A program made the translations under genes and the position numbers. From contig DGUF01000115.1 of the NCBI GenBank assembly GCA_002394525.1, positions 5,062 through 11,058 on the forward strand: a stretch of DNA of 5,997 bases. Reading direction: 5' to 3'. Below are positions 1 to 4,685 of this stretch, in pieces. This stretch comes from Lachnospiraceae bacterium UBA4317. GTDB lineage: Bacteria > Bacillota_A > Clostridia > Lachnospirales > Lachnospiraceae. Under the pieces are notes generated by a model. It did no database searches and was not told the origin of the DNA. It saw only the letters and a list, made by a program, of their open reading frames with translations. Positions within the stretch are counted from its first letter, which is position 1. Each line of letters starts with the position of its first letter.

Positions 1-32
1 CAAAACCAATAGAGGAAAAACCATATAGAGGC

Positions 33-68
33 AAAAAAAGCCGGAGCGCATCAGACGCTCCGGCTTTT
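33..68 (-). terminator. Rho-independent terminator, probably bidirectional, for the DUF4317 gene
   Basis: A perfect 9-bp stem GCCGGAGCG (40-48) / CGCTCCGGC (56-64) encloses the 7-nt loop CATCAGA. It is flanked by A33-A39 on the left and T65-T68 on the right. Read on the minus strand, the hairpin is followed by seven Ts, so it is a strong terminator for the minus-strand gene that stops at 145, about 80 bp upstream of it. With only four Ts on the plus strand it could also stop transcription arriving from the left edge. Confidence 0.85.
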
Positions 69-144
69 GCATGAAAGCCTGATCTTTTATCCTGTCTCTG
101 CAGAAGACTCCCGTCTCCAGGCGTATACGCAGGCGGCGGACAGT

Positions 145-1278
145 TTATTCCCTGCGGGACTGGAGGATGCGGATGCCGTTGACCTCTATGTCGTCGGCGA
201 CGGGGATGGTCAGGTATTCGATCCCGTCGATGAAGCGGGTCTTGATCATGTCGGCCATTTCCGACTTGACCGTGATCCGCAGGCTGGGGGTCTTGATCTC
301 CAGCTTTCTGGTGTCGGCGGCGTTCTCCGCCATGAGGCTGCCGCCCACGCCGACGGCCTCGTCAAAGGCCGCGTCGAAGGTGTCCAGGGAGTCCCCGTCC
401 GCCCCGTTCTCGTAGAGGATGCGGCGCAGCTGGACCTTTTCGATCCGGGGAGGCTCGCCGCTGTCCTTTTCCTCCTCCACCAGCTGGCCGATGGCCTCGT
501 GGATATTTTTGACATTCTCGAAATCGCAGTCACGGCCCAGGGTGGCTTCGACGACGTTTTTAAAGACATCGCGCTGGTCGTCCTCCGGCAGGGGCATGGG
601 GCAGCCCAGCAGGTCAGCCGGGATCTCCTCGTGCAGCTCGTCGGGCCGGCGGGCGAAGAAGAGGGTCTGGTGGATGTCGGGGCCCCGGTCGTTGAAGGCG
701 GGAAAGAGGAAGCCGGTGTCCGGCCGCTGGACCGCCCAGTCATTCCTGCGGTCCAGGAAGCTCTTTTTGTCCGAATCATAGCAGAGCCCCTCCTTGAGCA
801 GGATCACGGGGCAGATGCTGCAGAGGATGAAGGAGTAGACATAGTCGGAGGCGTCCTCCATGTCAAATCCGTCGGATGTCCGGCCGGGGATGTCGTAGAT
901 GCCGTGGGCCAGGAGGATCAGGTATTTTTCTGGGAATTTGACGGTCTCGATCACGCGGTCCCAGAAGGCCCGGACCAGGGTGCTGTCCTCCAGGCCGGAC
1001 TGCTCCAGCCGGTAGAGGAGGTCCTGCCGGCCTCCGGCGGCCTCCTCCTCCAGGGGGAATTCCAGGTTGAAGAGATTTTTGCCGGGCTTGCCGCCCAGGG
1101 TCTGGCGGAAGATCTCGCAGTATTTCTCCACGGTGGATTCCTCCAGGGCCAGAAAGGTCTCGTGGAGCTCGGTCACGATCTCCCGGTTCTCATCGACATA
1201 GCAGCCCCGGATCTTGTCGATCCGGCAGTTGTTCATGGTCATCAGTTTGCGGATCTCCGCAATGGCTTTTTTATCCAA
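145..1278 (-). CDS. DUF4317 family protein (function unknown)
   Basis: This 377-residue soluble protein resembles the DUF4317 family, which I know as a conserved protein of unknown function in Clostridia, especially Lachnospiraceae. The N-terminus (MDKKAIAEIRKLM, then an RIDKIRGCYVDENREIV stretch near residues 19-35) and the YLILLAHGIYDIP stretch near residues 119-131 look typical. The length fits a full-length member as I recall the family. No signal peptide or membrane segment is visible, so it is probably cytoplasmic. The start is TTG (1276-1278), chosen because GGAGG (1285-1289) lies six bases upstream and because residues DKKAI match the usual family start. The gene ends in TAA at 145-147 and is followed by a strong terminator. 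The next minus-strand gene is 299 bp upstream with structured DNA between, so this is probably a single-gene transcript. Function cannot be given. The family call is from memory of the sequence pattern, not from a search. Confidence 0.85.
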   Translation of the reverse strand: MDKKAIAEIRKLMTMNNCRIDKIRGCYVDENREIVTELHETFLALEESTVEKYCEIFRQTLGGKPGKNLFNLEFPLEEEAAGGRQDLLYRLEQSGLEDSTLVRAFWDRVIETVKFPEKYLILLAHGIYDIPGRTSDGFDMEDASDYVYSFILCSICPVILLKEGLCYDSDKKSFLDRRNDWAVQRPDTGFLFPAFNDRGPDIHQTLFFARRPDELHEEIPADLLGCPMPLPEDDQRDVFKNVVEATLGRDCDFENVKNIHEAIGQLVEEEKDSGEPPRIEKVQLRRILYENGADGDSLDTFDAAFDEAVGVGGSLMAENAADTRKLEIKTPSLRITVKSEMADMIKTRFIDGIEYLTIPVADDIEVNGIRILQSRRE

Positions 1279-1284
1279 CGATTA

Positions 1285-1289
1285 CCTCC
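1285..1289 (-). promoter_or_regulatory. Ribosome binding site that fixes a TTG start
   Basis: On the minus strand the sequence reads GGAGG, then TAATCG, then TTG. The six-base spacing supports TTG at 1276-1278 as the start codon of the DUF4317 gene; no ATG in this frame lies at a comparable distance. Confidence 0.8.
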
Positions 1290-1304
1290 GTTTACAGACA
1301 CAGT

Positions 1305-1359
1305 CCCGCCGTGGGCAGACTCCCCTGGGAAGGGAGCTGTCCGCGGCGGGTGCTTTTTT
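1305..1359 (+). terminator. Terminator-like long hairpin pointing rightwards, no plus-strand gene in front
   Basis: CCCGCCG (1305-1311) pairs with CGGCGGG (1344-1350). The stem continues inwards through TGGGCAG / CTGTCCG with two G-U pairs, a bulged A at 1319, and CTCCC / GGGAG closing a CTGGGAA loop. It is followed by TGC and six Ts (1354-1359), the architecture of an intrinsic terminator on the plus strand. No plus-strand gene precedes it. Read on the minus strand, it is a stable hairpin in the 5' leader of the DUF4317 gene, ending about 15 bases before its ribosome binding site, so it may instead be an mRNA leader structure. Confidence 0.55.
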
Positions 1360-1398
1360 CTTATCTTTATTTTCTTGTGGTATCCATGTGATTCTGGC

Positions 1399-1446
1399 TG
1401 TTAGCTGTTAGCTATTAGCTGTTAGCCCTTAGCTTTTAGCCTTAGG
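1399..1446. repeat. Heptamer tandem repeat, consensus TGTTAGC
   Basis: Six consecutive 7-bp units run from 1399 to 1440: TGTTAGC, TGTTAGC, TATTAGC, TGTTAGC, CCTTAGC and TTTTAGC. A degenerate, one-base-short seventh unit (CTTAGG) follows at 1441-1446. The array lies between the two genes on the minus strand and between two hairpins. The TTAGC core is kept in all six full units while the first two bases vary, which looks like a slipped-strand microsatellite that has begun to decay. Confidence 0.9.
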
Positions 1447-1455
1447 ATCATTCGG

Positions 1456-1503
1456 GGCCGGGGGGTTAGTGCGGCTTCACGCAGGAGCCTCCGGCCGTTT
1501 TTT
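1456..1503 (+). terminator. Second terminator-like hairpin pointing rightwards
   Basis: GGCCGGGGG (1456-1464) pairs with CCTCCGGCC (1488-1496), nine pairs with one G-U. An inner small stem TGCG / CGCA sits in the loop. The hairpin is followed by G and six Ts (1498-1503). By shape this is an intrinsic terminator on the plus strand. No plus-strand gene precedes it. On the minus strand it lies downstream of the leader-SH3b gene but is preceded, not followed, by the T/A tract, so it is a poor terminator in that direction. Confidence 0.55.
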
Positions 1504-1521
1504 CAGGTCCCGGGGGACCTG
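1504..1521. repeat. Perfect inverted repeat CAGGTCCC / GGGACCTG
   Basis: Two 8-bp arms (1504-1511 and 1514-1521) are separated by two bases, so the RNA hairpin would have about seven pairs and a four-base loop. It lies 57 bp past the stop codon of the leader-SH3b gene on the minus strand. On that strand it is followed by six As rather than Ts, so it does not qualify as a standard terminator, but it could protect the 3' end of that mRNA. Confidence 0.5.
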
Positions 1522-1577
1522 CTGTCCTCACTGGATCAGGCAGGTTTCTGCTGCCCGCGCAGGACCGGCTCAGGTCA

Positions 1578-2006
1578 TCACAGAAGCCTTGCGAATCTCT
1601 TTGTGACCCAGCCCTCGACGCCGTTGTATTTGGCGTAGATGAAATTGCCGGAGGTCTCGTTGGGATCGACATTGAAAACGGTCCCTGCGGTGATCCGGAT
1701 GCCGGGGATCTCATAGGCGTTGTTGGACGAAGGCCTGCTGCGGAGAGCCAGATAGGAGCCGGGGACATCGTCTACGATGGAGACGGCCGGTCTCCAGATC
1801 CTGTAACGCGTGGGCCTCACGGGTTCCTCGGGCCTCTTGGGCTGGGGCTTCTTGCCGGTGCCGGCCCCGCTGAAGTGAAGTCCGGTTCCGCCGCCGGCTG
1901 TTGCCTCCAGCTCTTCGTTATCCACGGGTTCAGCCTTTGCTGCCATAATATCCTTGAGATCTGCGCCTGTAAGCATTTCTTCATTCATTTTCTTTTCTTC
2001 AGACAT
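1578..2006 (-). CDS. Double-glycine leader fused to an SH3b-like domain; probable exported peptide/protein
   Basis: This 142-residue protein has three visible parts. Residues 1-39 are an acidic leader ending in EELEATAGG, which matches the double-glycine (bacteriocin/NHLP/Nif11-like) leader pattern with Leu at -7 and Gly-Gly at -2/-1; cleavage would follow Gly39. Residues 40-68 are a Gly- then Pro/Lys/Arg-rich linker. Residues 86-142 look like a bacterial SH3 domain: an LALRSRPS motif, IRITAGTVFNV, then YAKYNGVEGWVTKRFARLL, the usual YNG-x-x-GWV ending. There is no Sec signal peptide. In known systems such leaders are cut and the cargo exported by a C39-peptidase ABC transporter; SH3b domains often bind cell-wall peptides. 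The start ATG (2004-2006) has GAGGAGG (2015-2021) eight bases upstream; an internal Met at residue 7 lacks comparable support. No exporter or maturase lies in the window. Gene existence is well supported; the leader reading is good but inferred, and the SH3b call is from pattern only. Confidence 0.8.
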   Translation of the reverse strand: MSEEKKMNEEMLTGADLKDIMAAKAEPVDNEELEATAGGGTGLHFSGAGTGKKPQPKRPEEPVRPTRYRIWRPAVSIVDDVPGSYLALRSRPSSNNAYEIPGIRITAGTVFNVDPNETSGNFIYAKYNGVEGWVTKRFARLL

Positions 2007-2070
2007 AATGTATACCTCCTCGCTGTCAAAACGATCCGTTCGTACAGGTGGCTTTTTTTTTATTTACGGT

Positions 2071-2080
2071 TATAATTATA
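2071..2080. promoter_or_regulatory. Palindromic TATAATTATA shared by divergent promoters
   Basis: TATAATTATA is a perfect 10-bp palindrome, so TATAAT occurs on the plus strand (2071-2076) and on the minus strand (2080 to 2075). On the plus strand it lies about 47 bp before the ATG at 2123 and could be the -10 element of that gene, though its -35 region (around 2048-2053) is poor. Both genes would compete for overlapping RNA polymerase sites. Confidence 0.5.
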
Positions 2081-2083
2081 GCA
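2075..2083 (-). promoter_or_regulatory. Extended -10 promoter for the leader-SH3b gene
   Basis: Reading leftwards from 2083, the minus strand gives TGCTATAAT, a perfect -10 hexamer with the TG extension. No good -35 hexamer sits at the usual spacing, which is common with extended -10 promoters. The predicted transcript would start near 2068, leaving a leader of about 60 bases that contains a run of nine As. Confidence 0.6.
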
Positions 2084-2112
2084 TAAGAATTGTCATAGAA
2101 AAGTCACACATC

Positions 2113-2117
2113 AGGAG
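2113..2117 (+). promoter_or_regulatory. Ribosome binding site AGGAG for the 172-residue gene
   Basis: AGGAG lies five bases before the ATG at 2123-2125 and supports that start. Confidence 0.7.
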
Positions 2118-2122
2118 AAAAT

Positions 2123-2641
2123 ATGGGACAGACACTGATCAATAAAGAATTCTATGAAGCGATCACGCATTTTGACAGGTCGGAGGCCGCGCAGGACCTC
2201 TACTATACAGTTATGAACACCGTGACGGAGCGGAACGGGAAGCGGGATACGATCAGAAACCAGATCCTCCGCGTCTATGCCATGCTCTTTTGCGAGGACC
2301 TGGACATGCAGCCAGGCCAGGCCGCGGGGCCGGATGAGGTGGAGGCTACGGCCGACCGGCTCTATATCGGCAGCATGGGCCTGGACCCCCGCCACTGGTA
2401 CAGGATGCAGCACCATTTTCCTGTGATCGATGAGGACAATTACGACCGCTTTGCCGCTCTGGTCATCGCGGACCTGAACGCCGGCCCCCTGCGGGAGGCG
2501 GCGGTGAACGGGGATGAGATGCTGCTGGTCGGAGAGGCGGACCCCCTGCGCATGACAAGGGAGCAGCGCAAAAAACAGCGGCTGCGGAGAGTGACGTCGT
2601 CCAGGTTTTTTGACGAGGTCCACAGGCAGACGGGCAAGTAA
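2123..2641 (+). CDS. Unrecognised 172-residue cytoplasmic protein, divergent from the leader-SH3b gene
   Basis: I do not recognise this protein. It is a soluble, strongly charged product with no signal peptide or membrane segment. Residues 1-60 look mainly helical (FYEAITHFDRSEAAQDLYYTV, then RDTIRNQILRVYAMLF). A central part near residues 79-120 holds aromatic and His residues (GLDPRHWYRMQHHFP and DEDNYDRFAALVIADL). The C-terminal tail (143-172) is basic, with REQRKKQRLRR near 146-156, and might contact nucleic acid or a membrane surface. Start ATG 2123 is supported by AGGAG five bases upstream; the stop is TAA at 2639-2641. Codon use is like that of its neighbours. Its start lies only 116 bp from that of the leader-SH3b gene on the opposite strand, with a shared promoter region, so it might regulate or serve that gene. 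This is inference from position alone. Confidence 0.8.
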   Translation: MGQTLINKEFYEAITHFDRSEAAQDLYYTVMNTVTERNGKRDTIRNQILRVYAMLFCEDLDMQPGQAAGPDEVEATADRLYIGSMGLDPRHWYRMQHHFPVIDEDNYDRFAALVIADLNAGPLREAAVNGDEMLLVGEADPLRMTREQRKKQRLRRVTSSRFFDEVHRQTGK

Positions 2642-2880
2642 AACGTGCCGGTCATCCGGCTGCCGCGCAGGCGGATGGACAGGCAAAGTGTGCCGGCTGC
2701 CGCGCAGGCGGACGGCCCCGGCCGTGACCGCCTGATCAGGTTCTGCCGCGCAGCCGGACGTACGGCACAGACGGATGCACGGCACAGACCACAGAATGAG
2801 ATGGCGCAGAGCCATGGAAAAGATGGATCAGGGACAGGTTCCCGGATCCGGGAGACAGCTCAGACTCAGGAGATAGGAAT
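2642..2880. repeat. GC-rich gap with three related direct repeats and a short repeat pair
   Basis: The 20-mer CCGGCTGCCGCGCAGGCGGA occurs exactly at 2656-2675 and 2693-2712, 37 bp apart. A third, partial copy (CTGCCGCGCAGCCGGA, one mismatch over 16 bases) lies at 2743-2758. ACGGCACAGAC occurs exactly at 2762-2772 and 2779-2789. Much of the rest is built from related CGGC, GCGGA and CAGAC words. No convincing gene is present: the frame open from GTG 2645 to 2884 lacks a ribosome binding site and has a repeat-derived composition. The gap may be decayed coding DNA or a repeat-expanded leader. Confidence 0.75.
2840..2853. promoter_or_regulatory. 14-bp perfect palindrome TCCCGGATCCGGGA, possible operator
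   Basis: This perfect palindrome ends 27 bp before the response regulator ATG. Its position in the leader suggests either an operator for a dimeric regulator or a small RNA hairpin just before the ribosome binding site (AGGAG, 2868-2872). No clear promoter hexamers were seen next to it. Confidence 0.4.
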
Positions 2881-3693
2881 ATGACAATAATCGCCGTCAA
2901 TGAAGACGAAAAGACCCTGGACAGCATCTGCGGGACCATAGCGGACCTGGAGCCGGACGCGGAGCTTCTGCGCTTTGCCTCCAGCCCGGAGGCCCTGGCC
3001 GCAGCCAGAGAAAAGGAGGTGGACATCGCCTTTCTGGATCCGGTCCTGACGGAGATCGGGGGCCTGGACCTGGGCCAGTATCTGAAGGAGCTCTATCCCC
3101 AGATCAACCTGATCTATATGACGGATACAAAGGAGTACAGCTATGAGGCGATCGCCCAGCATGCCAGCGGCTATCTGCTGGAGCCGGTCGGCAAGGACCA
3201 CGTGCAGAGGGAGCTGGAGGACCTGCGCCACCCGGTCGACGCCCGCAGGCACAAGAGGGTCTTTGCCCAGACCTTCGGCAATTTTGAGCTCTTCGTCGAC
3301 GGAAGGCCGGTGGAATTCAAGTATTCCAGGACCAGGGAGATCTTTGCCCTGCTGGTCAGCAAGCGCGGGGCCCAGGTCACGAACGGAGAGATCATCGCGA
3401 CCCTCTGGGAGGACGACGGGGACCCGGCCAAAAAGAATTCCTATCTGAGCAACCTCCGCCAGGACCTGCAGAACACCATGACCCGGCTCAGGCTCAACGG
3501 AATCATCCTCAAGCAGAGGGGGAGCCTGGCAGTGGCCGTCGACAAGATCGAGTGCGACCTCTATGACTGGCTGGAAAAAAAGAAGGACTCCAAATACCGC
3601 TATATGGGGGAATTTATGACCCAGTACAGCTGGTCCGAATTTATGGCCGCGGAGCTGGATGAGATCAGCTTCTCCATGGAGGAAGAGGAATAG
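2881..3693 (+). CDS. Response regulator: receiver domain plus OmpR/SARP-like winged-helix DNA-binding domain
   Basis: This 270-residue protein has an N-terminal receiver domain (about 1-115) and a C-terminal winged-helix domain of the Trans_reg_C type (about 130-225), followed by an acidic tail ending SFSMEEEE. In the receiver, the acidic cluster near residues 8-10 (EDE), Asp53 in AFLDPV and Thr81/Thr83 after strand 4 fit the phosphorylation site. The usual Lys-Pro after strand 5 reads Glu-Pro (YLLEPV, Glu101), so the invariant Lys is missing. The DNA-binding part includes FGNFELFVDGRPVEF, REIFALLVSKRGAQVT and a helix with SYLSNLRQDLQN, as in AfsR/SARP-type regulators. AGGAG (2868-2872) lies eight bases before the ATG. 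No histidine kinase is adjacent. The stop codon TAG (3691-3693) overlaps the left tip of an inverted-repeat element, so the natural C-terminus may have been altered. The class is clear; target genes are unknown. Confidence 0.88.
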   Translation: MTIIAVNEDEKTLDSICGTIADLEPDAELLRFASSPEALAAAREKEVDIAFLDPVLTEIGGLDLGQYLKELYPQINLIYMTDTKEYSYEAIAQHASGYLLEPVGKDHVQRELEDLRHPVDARRHKRVFAQTFGNFELFVDGRPVEFKYSRTREIFALLVSKRGAQVTNGEIIATLWEDDGDPAKKNSYLSNLRQDLQNTMTRLRLNGIILKQRGSLAVAVDKIECDLYDWLEKKKDSKYRYMGEFMTQYSWSEFMAAELDEISFSMEEEE

Positions 3694-3853
3694 TGTCCCG
3701 TGTCAATCATTTTTGAACTAAAATCACCATCTCGTCGCCGCCCGCTGCGTTGTCATCAGTCATCGATGGGCTCACATCGACTCCTTCTTCCGCCTTGCGG
3801 GAACGGCGACGATCTGGCAATTTTAATTTCAAATATGATTGACACGGTACACT
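3692..3853. mobile_element. Imperfect inverted-repeat element of about 160 bp (MITE-like)
   Basis: The outer arms AGTGT (3692-3696) and ACACT (3849-3853) pair. Next, after one unpaired base on each side, CCGTGTCAATCAT (3698-3710) pairs perfectly with ATGATTGACACGG (3835-3847). Pairing continues with small mismatches through TTTGAA, TAAAAT, TCGTCGCCG and CCCGC on the left (to 3745) and the complementary blocks on the right (from 3797). The central 51 bases (3746-3796) carry a smaller dyad: AGTCATCGATG against CATCGACT. No transposase or credible gene is inside; the short open frames there are just the arms read through. The structure resembles a non-autonomous miniature element or another dispersed palindromic repeat. 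No clear target-site duplication is visible. The left tip falls within the TAG stop codon of the response regulator gene. Each arm carries an outward-facing TTGACA (plus strand 3839-3844, minus strand 3706-3701). Confidence 0.75.
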
Positions 3854-3940
3854 GGGACGGGACCGGCCGGGCCGGACCGGATAGGACAAAAAAAACAGAA
3901 TATTATAGATTATTAAAGAAAGAATAGGAAAGGACAGAAA
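3854..3940 (+). other. Leader of the FNT gene: CCGG-rich block, A tract, then AT-rich DNA
   Basis: A CCGG-rich stretch (about 3859-3880, with GGACCGG occurring twice) is followed by eight As (3888-3895) and the AT-rich TATTATAGATTATTAAAG. TATTAT at 3901-3906 could be a -10 element, but no matching -35 hexamer is found 16-18 bp upstream. AAGGA (3930-3934) lies six bases before the ATG and is a reasonable ribosome binding site. Confidence 0.4.
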
Positions 3941-4555
3941 ATGGCTAGACTGAAAACGTTTCTATTCGGTATGCTCGCGGGCATATCCATTTCCATCGGG
4001 GGGACTGTCTTCCTCTCGCTGGATAACAAGGTTCTGGGAGCAGTCTTTTTCACGGTGGGACTCTTCACGGTCTGCACCTTTGGCTTTGATCTGTTCACGG
4101 GCAAGGTCTGCTATGTCTTTGACCGGGACCTGAATTACGCGCTGGACCTGCCGGTCATGTGGGCGGGCAATTTCGCGGGCGCCTGGCTGACGGCATTTCT
4201 GGAGAGCCTGACCCGGATCGGCCCGGCCCTGCAGGAGAAGGCGGCGGGCATGTGCGCTGTCAAGGCGGAGGACTCCCTCCTGAGCCTGTTTATCCTGGGT
4301 GTCTTCTGCGACATCCTGATCTATATAGCGGTGGACGGCTACAACAAAAATCCCCATGAGATCGGCAAGTACCTGTCCCTTCTCTTCGGGGTGACTGTCT
4401 TCATCCTCTGCGGGACAGAGCACTGCGTGGCGGACATGTATTATTTTTCCATCGCGGGCGCATGGAATGCCAGGACCCTGGTCTGTCTGCTGGTGATCAC
4501 GCTCGGCAATGCCGCGGGCGGAGTCCTGCTGCCCCTGCTGCGGAGGCTCCGCTGA
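3941..4555 (+). CDS. Formate/nitrite transporter (FNT) family channel, short form
   Basis: This 204-residue integral membrane protein has six likely membrane segments, at about 7-25, 31-50, 70-88, 112-132, 143-166 and 179-198. Family marks are the N-terminal FGMLAGISISIGG, the LFTG motif (51-54) in the broken helix after segment 2, WAGNFAGA (74-81), a Lys at 108 before segment 4, GTEHCVADMYYF (158-169) with the central channel His at 161, and GNAAGG (189-194) in the last segment. FNT proteins (FocA, NirC, HSC) form pentamers that pass small monovalent anions such as formate, nitrite or hydrosulfide; which one is used here cannot be told. It is shorter than the roughly 260-285 residues I recall for FocA-type members, mainly through short termini and loops. 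In segment 4 the sequence GVFCD has Asp124 where FocA has Asn. No substrate enzyme lies nearby. It has its own AAGGA site and a likely weak terminator after it. Confidence 0.88.
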   Translation: MARLKTFLFGMLAGISISIGGTVFLSLDNKVLGAVFFTVGLFTVCTFGFDLFTGKVCYVFDRDLNYALDLPVMWAGNFAGAWLTAFLESLTRIGPALQEKAAGMCAVKAEDSLLSLFILGVFCDILIYIAVDGYNKNPHEIGKYLSLLFGVTVFILCGTEHCVADMYYFSIAGAWNARTLVCLLVITLGNAAGGVLLPLLRRLR

Positions 4556-4577
4556 ACGCCGTTCAACCCGGGTTTTT
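4553..4577 (+). terminator. Possible weak terminator overlapping the FNT stop codon
   Basis: TGAAC / GTTCA (4553-4557, 4561-4565) forms a 5-bp stem that overlaps the TGA stop. Next to it AACCC / GGGTT (4565-4574) is an uninterrupted palindrome that runs into a five-T tract (4573-4577). Both stems are short and the second has no proper loop, so termination here is uncertain. Confidence 0.3.
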
Positions 4578-4589
4578 GCGTCGGACACA

Positions 4590-4666
4590 ACAATGCTTTG
4601 CATTGTAAAGCTTCGCATTGTAATGCTTCGTATTGTAATGCTTTGCATTGTAATGCTTCGCATTGT
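4590..4666. repeat. Five 15-bp tandem repeats with dyad symmetry, consensus ATGCTTCGCATTGTA
   Basis: Units lie at 4593-4607, 4608-4622, 4623-4637, 4638-4652 and 4653-4666 (the last one base short). Changes are confined to a few positions: T/C in the middle, AAGC in unit 2 and GTAT in unit 3. Each unit contains ATGC...GCAT, so every one can fold on itself; the first has a perfect 7-bp stem ACAATGC / GCATTGT (4590-4596, 4600-4606) with loop TTT. Adjacent units also give GCATT-GT-AATGC dyads. A sixth, diverged unit (AACGC-CTC-GCGTT, 4673-4685) lies just after. There is no unique spacer between units, so this is not a CRISPR array. Being 15 bp, the array would encode a 5-residue repeat in an open frame, but there is no sign that it is translated. 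Confidence 0.9.
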
Positions 4667-4685
4667 CGCAGAAACGCCTCGCGTT

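Noticed and set aside
67..1404. Long plus-strand open frame of 445 codons opposite the DUF4317 gene
   Set aside because: It lies antisense to a well-supported gene, lacks a ribosome binding site, has the Val/Gly/Asp/Leu-rich low-information composition typical of an antisense shadow in GC-rich DNA, and runs through a terminator hairpin.
145..2006. The two minus-strand genes as one operon
   Set aside because: They are separated by 299 bp holding several stable hairpins and a tandem repeat, and nothing links their functions; co-transcription is possible but not supported.
2111..2815. Minus-strand open frame of 234 codons opposite the 172-residue gene
   Set aside because: It is the reverse shadow of the plus-strand gene and repeat-rich gap, with His/Arg/Pro/Val-rich composition and no ribosome binding site; the plus-strand frame has a good AGGAG and start.
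2645..2884. 79-codon open frame with an ATGA overlap with the response regulator
   Set aside because: The overlap suggested translational coupling, but the GTG start has no ribosome binding site and the sequence is made of direct repeats giving Arg/Ala/Gln-rich text without a recognisable fold.
3700..3927. Short open frames on both strands within the inverted-repeat element
   Set aside because: They consist of the palindromic arms read through, have no ribosome binding sites and no family resemblance.
4593..4666. Possible CRISPR array
   Set aside because: The units are only 15 bp and directly adjacent, with no unique spacers, and no cas gene is near.
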